Shown piece after piece: positions 23,278 through 30,118 of a DNA stretch of 47,394 nucleotides. Positions within the stretch are counted from its first letter, which is position 1. Each line of letters starts with the position of its first letter. The DNA lies in contig NZ_SSXE01000060.1 in assembly GCF_021699195.1 (NCBI RefSeq), positions 1 to 47,394 of the forward strand. The letters are read 5' to 3'. Source of the stretch: Nonomuraea sp. MG754425 (lineage in GTDB: Bacteria > Actinomycetota > Actinomycetes > Streptosporangiales > Streptosporangiaceae). The position numbers were made by a program, and so were the translations under genes. The notes under the pieces were generated by a model, which worked only from the letters and a program-made list of their open reading frames with translations, made no database searches and was not told where the DNA came from.

Positions 23278-24654
23278 CTAGTGCCCGGTGATCAGGTCGG
23301 CGAAGCGGGCCAGCGCCGAGGTGCGCGGCATCGTGCGCTCCCGGTGGTCGGCCACCCGGTACAGGCGGTACATCGCGTGCACCCCGAGCCACCGCAGCGG
23401 CTCCGGCTCCCACGCGCGCACCTGACGGCCCACCCACGGCAGCGACGTGAGCTCGCTCTCCTCGCCCAGTATGAGGTCGCGCAGCGTGCGCCCGGCCAGG
23501 TTGGTCGTGGTCACGCCGTGGCCGGTGTAGCCGCCCGCCCAGCCCAGGCCGGTGGCACGGTCCACGTGCACGGTCGAGCACCAGTCGCGCGGCACGCCGA
23601 GCACGCCCGACCATGCGTGCGCGACCGAGGAGGAGCGGGCGGCCGGGAAGAACTCGGTCAGCAGCCGCCACAGGGCCTCGACGGTCTGCCCGTGGGTGTG
23701 GCCGCGCGCGTCCACGCGCGAGCCGTACAGGTACGGGCGTCCGCGCCCGCCGAAGGCGATGCGGTCGTCGGCGGTGCGCTGGGCGTACATGTAGTAGTGG
23801 GCCAGGTCGCCGAGCAGTTCCGCGCCCTGCCAGCCGACCTCGTCCCAGAACGCGGCGGGCAGCGGGTCGGTGACGATCATGGAGCTGTTCATCGGCAGCC
23901 ACTGCCTGCGCAGGCGGGGCAGGCGGGCGGTGAAGCCCTCGGTCGCGCGGATCACGTGGCCCGCCGTCACCGTGCCGTACGGGGTGAGCGCCCGGTGCGG
24001 GGTGATCGAGGTCACCGGCGTGCGCTCGTAGATGGGCACGCCCAGCCCGCGTACGGTCCTGGCCAGGCCCTGGGCCAGCTTGGCCGGCTGGATGCGGGCG
24101 CAGTGGGGGCTCCAGGATGCCGCCAGAGCCCCGGCGACGCGTACGTGGTGTGCCGGGTCCACCAGGCGCAGATCGGGCTCCTCGATGCCCCAGGAGCGGG
24201 CGGAGGACACGCTCCGGCGCAGGCGGGCGGCCTGGGCGGGGGTGCGGGCCACGTTCAGCACGCCGCCCTTGACCAGGTCGCAGTCGATCGACTCCTTCTC
24301 GCAGACCGCGATGACCTCGTCGATCGAGGCGTACATCTCGCGTTGCAGCCGCCGGGCGTCCGCGCCGTAGCGCTCGTGCGAGCCCGCGAGGTCGCCGGTC
24401 AGCCAGCCGCCGTTGCGTCCGGACGCGCCGAACCCGGCGAACTCCTGCTCCAGCAGCACGACGTTCAGCGACGGACGGGCGCATTTGAGGTAGTACGCCG
24501 TCCACAGGCCGGTGTAACCGGCGCCGACGATGGCCACGTCGGCCTGGAGGTCGCCGTCGAGCCGGGGGCCGGGGGCGGGCAGGCCGCCGGAGCGGTACCA
24601 GAAGGAGACGTCGCCGTTGACGAACTCCGGCGACAAAGGAACACGCACGTTCAT
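23278..24654 (-). CDS. FAD-dependent amine/amino-acid oxidoreductase (DAO family, PuuB/OrdL-like)
   Basis: The protein (458 residues) has the FAD dinucleotide-binding motif DVAIVGAGYTGLWTAYYL (residues 39-56), followed by LLEQEFAGFGASGRNGGWLTG and a C-terminal GYTGHGVTTTNLAGR. All are typical of the DAO-fold oxidases that act on gamma-glutamylputrescine or similar secondary amines. The N-terminal SFWYRSGG is also common in that subgroup. The ATG at 24654 lies after AGGAGG. It leads the operon with the amidohydrolase. Substrate is not determined; an oxidase step followed by amide hydrolysis would be consistent with breakdown of an N-acylated or polyamine-like compound. Confidence 0.88.
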   Translation of the reverse strand: MNVRVPLSPEFVNGDVSFWYRSGGLPAPGPRLDGDLQADVAIVGAGYTGLWTAYYLKCARPSLNVVLLEQEFAGFGASGRNGGWLTGDLAGSHERYGADARRLQREMYASIDEVIAVCEKESIDCDLVKGGVLNVARTPAQAARLRRSVSSARSWGIEEPDLRLVDPAHHVRVAGALAASWSPHCARIQPAKLAQGLARTVRGLGVPIYERTPVTSITPHRALTPYGTVTAGHVIRATEGFTARLPRLRRQWLPMNSSMIVTDPLPAAFWDEVGWQGAELLGDLAHYYMYAQRTADDRIAFGGRGRPYLYGSRVDARGHTHGQTVEALWRLLTEFFPAARSSSVAHAWSGVLGVPRDWCSTVHVDRATGLGWAGGYTGHGVTTTNLAGRTLRDLILGEESELTSLPWVGRQVRAWEPEPLRWLGVHAMYRLYRVADHRERTMPRTSALARFADLITGH

Positions 24655-24750
24655 GGCGACATATCCTCCTATACCGGGATAAGTCGGCGCATCTTGCGAC
24701 GAAATACGCAATGAAACACGTCGTTAGCGGCCGTGTAACAGCCACCGGGC

Positions 24751-25788
24751 ATGCTCGTGTCCATGGGATTCTTGCGCATCCGCACCACGGTGGACGAGCG
24801 ACCCGGCCGCCTCGCCTCCCTGGCCTCCGCCCTGGCCCACAGGGGCGGCAACATTCTCGGCCTGAGCGTGCAGTCCGACGCCGGCGGAACCGTTGACGAG
24901 TTCGTCGCCGACATCCCCGCGGCCCCCGAGACGGTGCGCGAGGCCCTCGAAGCGGCCGGGGGCCGCGACGTCGTGGTGGTGCCCGCCACCGCCCACGAGC
25001 TGACCGACGAGCCCACCAGGGCGCTGCTGCTGGCCTCCAGGCTGCGGACGATGCCGTGGCGGCTGCCCGAACTGCTCGCGGAGTTGCTGCGCGCCGACGA
25101 CGCCCGCTGGGTCTATGGTGAGGCGGTGAGTGATCTTCCCGACCCGACCCGGCTCATCGTGCCCGTGGCGCCCAAGCGCGCGGTCCGGCTGCGCCGCTCC
25201 GAACTGCCGTTCACGCTGACCGAGGCGGCCAGGGCGGCCTCGTTCGCGCGGCTCGCCCAGCCCGCCACCGAGCAGAGCGGCGGGGCCGAGCGCGCGATCA
25301 AGCTCAGCGACGGGGTCGAGATCACCGTCCGGCCGCTCACCTCGATCTACCGCGAGGCCGTGCGCGACCTGCACGACCGGTGCTCGCCGGAGTCGCGCAG
25401 GTTCCGTTACTTCACCTCCATGCCGGCGCTGCCGCCGCGCGTGTTCGACCGGCTGTGCGACCGGAACAGGGGACACTCGCTGGTCGCCGGGCACGACGGG
25501 CAGGTGGTGGGCATGGCCAGCCTCATGTTCACCCCCGACCCGGGCATCGCGGAGATGGCCTTCCTGGTCGAGGACCGCTGGCAGGGGCGCGGTCTGGGCA
25601 CGGCGATGGCCAAGCTGCTCGTGACCACGGCCCGCGACCTCGGGTACGCCGAGGTCAGGGCCACCATGTTGTCCGACAACGCGCGGATGCGCCGGCTGCT
25701 GCTCTCGCTGGGCGCCACGCTCGGCTACACCGAGGACCCCGGCGTGGTCGAGGCCAGGCTGCCGGTGGGCGCGATGGTGTCAGCCTAG
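24751..25788 (+). CDS. ACT-GNAT acetyltransferase, probable amino-acid-regulated protein acetyltransferase
   Basis: The 345-residue protein joins two domains. The N-terminal ACT-like domain (residues 5-80: FLRIRTTVDERPGRLASLASALAHRGGNIL) is the ligand-sensing fold found in amino acid enzymes. A linker to about 185 is followed by a GNAT domain containing ITVRPLTS, LVAGHDGQVVGMASL, VEDRWQGRGLGTAMAKLL (acetyl-CoA binding Q/R-x-x-G-x-G/A) and MLSDNARMRRLLLSLG. ACT-GNAT lysine acetyltransferases activated by amino acids such as cysteine and asparagine are known in Micromonospora and Streptomyces; this matches that architecture. Start codons at 24751, 24757 and 24763 are all possible, with no clear ribosome binding site. 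It is divergent from the oxidoreductase operon. Confidence 0.87.
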   Translation: MLVSMGFLRIRTTVDERPGRLASLASALAHRGGNILGLSVQSDAGGTVDEFVADIPAAPETVREALEAAGGRDVVVVPATAHELTDEPTRALLLASRLRTMPWRLPELLAELLRADDARWVYGEAVSDLPDPTRLIVPVAPKRAVRLRRSELPFTLTEAARAASFARLAQPATEQSGGAERAIKLSDGVEITVRPLTSIYREAVRDLHDRCSPESRRFRYFTSMPALPPRVFDRLCDRNRGHSLVAGHDGQVVGMASLMFTPDPGIAEMAFLVEDRWQGRGLGTAMAKLLVTTARDLGYAEVRATMLSDNARMRRLLLSLGATLGYTEDPGVVEARLPVGAMVSA

Positions 25789-26382
25789 GGCCCCGCTCTC
25801 GCCGTCCGCGGGCCTGTCGTCCGGCGGCTGCTCCCGCCGGATGCCCAGGTGGCGTTCGATACGGTCGAGGCTCTCCTCGATGCGGGTGAGCCGCTCGCTC
25901 AGCGCGGAGCCGCCGGCGAACATCATCTCGGGCGGGCGGTCCCTGGGGCCGCGGCCCACGCGGTCCGCCACCCGCTGGCGCACGTCGGCGAGGTCCGCGC
26001 CCGCGTCGGCGAGCGCCTGGGCGGCCAGGCCCTCGCCCTCCCTGACGATCCCGAGCAGGATGTGCTCGGTGCCGATGTAGTTGTGCCGCAGTTGCAGCGC
26101 CTCGCGCAGCGACAGCTCCAGGACCTTCTTCGCCTGCGCCGTGAACGGGATGTGCCCGCCGGGCGTCGTGGCCGACCGGTCCGCCTCCCGCTCGACGAAC
26201 ACGCGCACGCGGTCGAGATCCACGCCGCAGCCGTCGAGGACCAGCGCGGCGAGCCCCTCACCCTCGCGGATGAGGCCGAGCAGGACGTGCTCCGTGCCGA
26301 TGTGGCTGTGGCTCATCATCCGCGCCTCTTCCTGGGCGAGGACGATGACCCTGCGCGCACGGTCGGTGAAGCGTTCGAACAC
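25780..26382 (-). CDS. Clp N-domain protein without AAA+ modules (ClpC-N-like)
   Basis: The 200-residue protein starts VFERFTDRARRVIVLAQEEAR, nearly the standard ClpC start. It holds the two Clp_N repeats: about residues 4-65 with SHIGTEHVLLGLIREGEG, and about 78-140 with NYIGTEHILLGIVREGEG. The ATPase domains of ClpC are absent; instead there is a helical tail (LSERLTRIEESLDRIERHLGI) likely to form a coiled coil. In ClpC this domain binds adaptors and substrates, so the short form may compete for or present partners to ClpC. The GTG at 26382 is set by GGAGG 6 nt upstream. Its 3' end overlaps the convergent ACT-GNAT gene by 9 nt. Confidence 0.87.
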   Translation of the reverse strand: MFERFTDRARRVIVLAQEEARMMSHSHIGTEHVLLGLIREGEGLAALVLDGCGVDLDRVRVFVEREADRSATTPGGHIPFTAQAKKVLELSLREALQLRHNYIGTEHILLGIVREGEGLAAQALADAGADLADVRQRVADRVGRGPRDRPPEMMFAGGSALSERLTRIEESLDRIERHLGIRREQPPDDRPADGESGALG

Positions 26383-26455
26383 CGGGGGCCTCCGTTCGGC
26401 GGGCGCTGTCTCCACTATGCGCTACGAAACCGGGCATGTGGGGTATTTGACCTGT

Positions 26456-27226
26456 GTGGATCTTGACGAGGTGGCGGACCGGCTCTACGCGTTGCCGCCG
26501 TCCGAGTTCACCGCCGCGCGCACGGCAGAGGCGCGCGCGGCCAAGGACGCGGGCGAGGCGGGGCTGTCGCGGGAGATCGCGAAACTGCGCAGGCCGACGG
26601 TGTCCGCCTGGGCGGTGAACCGGCTCGCCCGCGAGCACCCCGGCGAACTGGCCGAACTGCTCGACGTGGGCGAGCGGCTGCGCGCGGCCTGGCAGGAGCA
26701 GGACGCCGGCGCGCTGGCGGAGCTGACCCGGCGAAGAGGCGAGGTCGCCGGGAGGGCGGGCCGCCTGGCCCGGCAGGCGGGCGAGTTGTCGGCCGCGGCC
26801 GGGACCGAGGTGGACCAGACCCTGGACGCCGCGCTGGTGGACGCCGGGGCCGCGGCGGAGGTGCGCCGGGGCCGGCTGGTCAAGCCGCTGCGCTACAGCG
26901 GCTTCGCGCCCGCGCCCGTCACCCGCGCCCCGGCCGTCCGCAAGCGGGCCGACGCCGACGGCGAGGCGGACGCGGCGGCCGAGGCGCGCCGGCGGGCGGA
27001 GGACGAGGCCAGGAGGGCCAGGGAACGCCAGGAGGCCGAGGCCGCGCACCGCGAGTGGCAGCGGGCGCTGCGCGAGGCCCAGGCGGAGCACGACGACCGG
27101 GCCGAGAAGGTCGCCCGGCTGGAGCGCAAGCTGGCCAAGGCCCGCAGGAGCCTGGACGACGCCCGCCAGCGGCTGGAGGTGACGCGGCGGGAGGAACGAC
27201 AGGCCCGGCACCGCCTGGACCGCTAG
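26456..27226 (+). CDS. Alanine/arginine-rich coiled-coil protein of unknown function
   Basis: This protein of about 256 residues starts VDLDEVADRLYALPPSEFTAARTAEARAAKDAG, followed by LRRPTVSAWAVNRLAREHP, a combination seen in a common uncharacterised actinobacterial family. The second half is a long heptad-like helix rich in Ala, Arg, Glu and Gln (residues about 165-256), with LERKLAKARRSLDDARQRL. There is no membrane segment and no catalytic motif that I recognise. I chose the GTG at 26456, where the family-like sequence begins; a TTG at 26447 with better spacing to GTGGGG is an alternative. The gene is divergent from the Clp N-domain gene, with only about 73 bp between starts. Confidence 0.8.
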   Translation: MDLDEVADRLYALPPSEFTAARTAEARAAKDAGEAGLSREIAKLRRPTVSAWAVNRLAREHPGELAELLDVGERLRAAWQEQDAGALAELTRRRGEVAGRAGRLARQAGELSAAAGTEVDQTLDAALVDAGAAAEVRRGRLVKPLRYSGFAPAPVTRAPAVRKRADADGEADAAAEARRRAEDEARRARERQEAEAAHREWQRALREAQAEHDDRAEKVARLERKLAKARRSLDDARQRLEVTRREERQARHRLDR

Positions 27227-27279
27227 ACACACCCCTCGTTAAGGTGCACGAGACACTTTTCCGTACAGGTGGAGCGGCG

Positions 27280-28149
27280 ATGACGACGTGGACCCCCGCC
27301 TCCATGCCGGATCTGACCGGCAGGACGGCCATCGTGACGGGCGCCGGCAGCGGCATCGGCCTGCCCACGGCCCTGGAACTGGCCCGGCACGGCGCCCACG
27401 TCATCGTGGCGGCGCGCGACCCGGACAAGGGCGCGCGGACCGCCGAGCGGATCGCCGAGGCGGTGCCCGGGGCGCAGGTCGAGCCCGGCCTGCTCGACCT
27501 GGCGGACCTGGCCTCGGTGCGGCGGTTCGCGGCCGGGGTGAGCGGTCTCGACCTGCTCGTCAACAACGCCGGCATCGCCATGGTCGCCAAGCAGGTGACC
27601 GAAGACGGCTTCGAACTGCAGTTCGGCACCAATCATCTGGGGCACTTCGCGCTCACGGGATTGCTGCTGCCGCTGCTGGCGGCCCGGCCGGGCGCGCGGG
27701 TCGTCACCGTGTCCAGCGACGCGCACGCCGCCGGGCGGATCGACTTCGACGACCTGGGCCTGGAGCGCCGCTACGGCCGCATGGCCGCCTACGGGCGCTC
27801 CAAGCTCGCCAACCTGCTGTTCGCGCTGGAGCTGCAACGGCGGGCCGACAGGGCGGGCGTGGACCTCAGGAGCGTCGCCGTGCACCCCGGCGCGACCGCC
27901 ACCGGCATCGTCAAGGTGGGGCGGCTCCAGCCGCTGGTGGGGCTGGTGCTGAAGCCGGCCGCCGCCGGGGCCGTGCCCTCGCTGTACGCCGCGACCTCGC
28001 CGGAGGCGCGCGGGGGCGCGTACTACGGGCCGAAGGCCAAGCTGCTGCGGCCGTCGGCGACGGCCCGCTCGGAGGAGCTCGCCGCGCGGCTGTGGGAGGT
28101 CTCGGAGGAGCTGACCGGCGTGCGCTTCGAGGAGTTCGCCGGCCGCTGA
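27280..28149 (+). CDS. Short-chain dehydrogenase/reductase
   Basis: This 289-residue classical-type SDR has the cofactor motif TGAGSGIGLPTA (about residues 20-31), a basic residue after the second strand (AARDPDKG, compatible with NADP(H)), NNAGIA (about 93-98), the catalytic Ser in TVSSDAH, and Y-GRS-K with the active-site Tyr and Lys (about 166-170). HPGATATGI follows. The layout with FGTNHLGHFALT resembles retinol-dehydrogenase/WW-oxidoreductase-like SDRs; the substrate cannot be told. The ATG at 27280 is preceded by GGTGGAG. Confidence 0.9.
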   Translation: MTTWTPASMPDLTGRTAIVTGAGSGIGLPTALELARHGAHVIVAARDPDKGARTAERIAEAVPGAQVEPGLLDLADLASVRRFAAGVSGLDLLVNNAGIAMVAKQVTEDGFELQFGTNHLGHFALTGLLLPLLAARPGARVVTVSSDAHAAGRIDFDDLGLERRYGRMAAYGRSKLANLLFALELQRRADRAGVDLRSVAVHPGATATGIVKVGRLQPLVGLVLKPAAAGAVPSLYAATSPEARGGAYYGPKAKLLRPSATARSEELAARLWEVSEELTGVRFEEFAGR

Positions 28150-28150
28150 C

Positions 28151-28263
28151 GGACGCGCGGGCAGGTCGCCTGGTGGCCCGGACGCGCGGGCGGCTCACCT
28201 GAGGACCCCGGGCGTGCGGGCGGCTCACCCGATGCCCCCGGCGCGCGGGTGGCCTATCGGGTG
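28151..28263. repeat. 30-bp tandem repeat, about four copies, running into the methyltransferase 3' end
   Basis: Units start at 28151 (29 bp), 28180 (30 bp), 28210 (30 bp) and 28240, each beginning GGMCGYGCGGGCGG-like and ending in a C-run. The fourth copy passes into the end of the methyltransferase gene. Between the SDR stop and the methyltransferase stop (28150-28253) I see nothing else, and no clear terminator. Confidence 0.6.
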
Positions 28264-29000
28264 GCCCGCGCCAGGTAGGCGCAGACCGGGAAGCCCTCCC
28301 GTGCGTACGGCGCCGCGAGTCGCAGGTAGTGCTCCCTGATGCGCTCGGCGACCTCCGGCGGCTGGTAGCCGATCATCCCGAACCTCGGCCCGCCCGACTC
28401 GACCACGCCCGTCCACCACTCGGTGAGATCGACCCGGTGCCGCCAGCGGAGCGCGTCGACGGCCGGCTCGCCGAAGCCCGCCTCCTCCAGCAGCGCGGTG
28501 AACGACGGCGGGGAGTCGTGGGCGCTGAAGGGACGGGCCGGGGGGTCGTAGGGGACCCGGGCGGCGGCGATGGCGTCGGCGAAGACGCTCGTGGCCGTCA
28601 TCTCGTCGGACTTCCACCAGGTCAGGGAGAGTGTGCCGGCCGGGCGCAGCACGCGGCGCAGTTCCCGCAGCGTCCTGGAGGTGTCGGGCACGTGGTTGAT
28701 GACGAAGTTGCCGACCACGGCGTCGAAGCGCGCGTCGTCGAAGGGCAGGTCGGGGAGCGTGGCCTGCCGGATGGCGGCGTACGGGTGGCGGCGGGCGGTC
28801 AGCTTCAGCATGACCGGATCGCAGTCGACCGCCGTGACCTCGGCTCCTAAGGCCAGCGCCGCAGCCGTCACCACGCCGGTGCCGCAGCCCACGTCGAGCA
28901 GGCGCGGAGCGCGGCTGTCGCGCGCCGAGGCGAGGAGGGGGCCGACGGTGTGGGAGCTGAGGTGGGCGAAGCCGCGATCGTACGCTTCGGCGTTGGTCAC
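28254..29000 (-). CDS. SAM-dependent class I methyltransferase
   Basis: The 248-residue protein has motif I RLLDVGCGTGVVTAAAL (about residues 33-49), the acidic residue that binds the SAM ribose (VTAVDCDP), motif II/III DARFDAVVGNFVINHVPD, and the post-motif LRELRRVLRPAGTLSLTWW, as in UbiE/Methyltransf_11-type enzymes. The substrate is unknown. The GTG at 29000 is the sensible start (VTNAEAYDRGFAHLS); an ATG at 29057 would add a tail overlapping the promoter region. Divergent from the deaminase gene; an AATCTC/GAGATT inverted repeat lies between them. Confidence 0.88.
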   Translation of the reverse strand: MTNAEAYDRGFAHLSSHTVGPLLASARDSRAPRLLDVGCGTGVVTAAALALGAEVTAVDCDPVMLKLTARRHPYAAIRQATLPDLPFDDARFDAVVGNFVINHVPDTSRTLRELRRVLRPAGTLSLTWWKSDEMTATSVFADAIAAARVPYDPPARPFSAHDSPPSFTALLEEAGFGEPAVDALRWRHRVDLTEWWTGVVESGGPRFGMIGYQPPEVAERIREHYLRLAAPYAREGFPVCAYLARATR

Positions 29001-29032
29001 CGATTCAGCGTAACCTAGCGAGTGAACCTGAC

Positions 29033-29048
29033 AATCTCCTGTGAGATT
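29033..29048. promoter_or_regulatory. Inverted repeat in the divergent methyltransferase/deaminase promoter region
   Basis: AATCTC (29033-29038) and GAGATT (29043-29048) form a perfect 6-bp inverted repeat around CTGT. It lies 50 bp before the deaminase ATG and near a possible reverse-strand -35 (TTGTCA). It could be an operator for one or both genes; the regulator is unknown. Confidence 0.35.
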
Positions 29049-29098
29049 TTGCCGCAAAGCCTATTCTTTCGTGAAATATCGCCTCTAAGGTCGTCCGC

Positions 29099-30118
29099 AT
29101 GACCCTCGACGCCTTCATCGACGCCCTCCCCAAAGCCGAGCTGCACGTCCACCTGATCGGCTCGGCCTCGATCGACACCGTGCTGGAGCTGTCGCGCCGC
29201 CACCCCGGCAGCGAGGTGCCCGCCACCGAGGAGGAACTGCGGCGGTTCTACACCTTCGTCGACTTCCCGCACTTCGCCCGCGTCTACCAGGCCGTCAACG
29301 CGCTCGTCCGCGAGCCCGAGGACGTGGCCACCCTCGTCACCGGCCTGGCCCGCGACCTCGCCCCCCAGGGCGCCCGCTACGTGGAGCTGCAGGTCACGCC
29401 GTACGCCCACCGCAGGGTCGGCATGCCCATGCGCGAGGTCACCGAGGCCCTGGACCTGGCCGCCCGCCGCTCGCTGGCCGAGCACGGCGTGGAGATGGCC
29501 TACATCTTCGACATCCCGGGCGAGTACGGCGAAGAGGCCGCGAAGGTGACGCTGGAGCACGCCCTCCAGGAACCTCCCGCCGCGCTGGTAGGTTTCGGCA
29601 TCGGCGGAATCGAACAGGAGCGCGTGAAGTACCGCGACGCCTTCCGCTCCGCCTTCACCGCCGCCCGCGCGGCCGGCCTGCACAGCGTCCCGCACGGCGG
29701 CGAGATGTCCGGCCCCGAGACGATCTGGGAGGTCATCGACGGCTACGGCGCCGAGCGCATCGGCCACGGCATCAACTGCCTGGCGGACCCCCGCCTGGTC
29801 GCCCACCTCCGCGAGACCCAGCTCCCGCTGGACGTGTGCCCGACCTCCAACGTCTGCACGGGCCAGGTCGGCCGCGTCGAGGACCACCCGCTGCCCCGGA
29901 TGCTGGAGGAGGGCCTGTACGTGACGCTGAACAGCGACGACCCGCCCATGTTCGCCACCACGCTGGCCGAGGAGTACCGGGTGGCGGCGCGCGCGTTCGG
30001 CCTCGGCAGGCAGGAGCTGGCCCGGCTCGCCGGCAACGGGGTGCGGGCCTCCTTCCTCGGGGAGGCGCGCAAGCGCGAACTGCTGGACGAGATCGACGCG
30101 CTGGTCAGCGCCGGTTGA
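29099..30118 (+). CDS. add: Adenosine-deaminase-family enzyme, perhaps aminodeoxyfutalosine deaminase
   Basis: The 339-residue TIM-barrel deaminase keeps the zinc and catalytic residues: HVH in PKAELHVHLIGSAS (residues about 11-24), His in SVPHGGEMSG (about 200), the His in RIGHGIN (catalytic), and the zinc-binding/catalytic Asp pair in LNSDDPPMF (about 279-281). True adenosine deaminases have D or E after HVHL; here Ile followed by GSAS is found. The Streptomyces enzymes that deaminate aminodeoxyfutalosine in menaquinone synthesis carry a similar [H/V/I]-GSAS segment. That is recall of the family, so I leave both options open. The last 14 nt overlap the convergent STAND gene. A weak TTGCCG box precedes it. 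Confidence 0.86.
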   Translation: MTLDAFIDALPKAELHVHLIGSASIDTVLELSRRHPGSEVPATEEELRRFYTFVDFPHFARVYQAVNALVREPEDVATLVTGLARDLAPQGARYVELQVTPYAHRRVGMPMREVTEALDLAARRSLAEHGVEMAYIFDIPGEYGEEAAKVTLEHALQEPPAALVGFGIGGIEQERVKYRDAFRSAFTAARAAGLHSVPHGGEMSGPETIWEVIDGYGAERIGHGINCLADPRLVAHLRETQLPLDVCPTSNVCTGQVGRVEDHPLPRMLEEGLYVTLNSDDPPMFATTLAEEYRVAARAFGLGRQELARLAGNGVRASFLGEARKRELLDEIDALVSAG

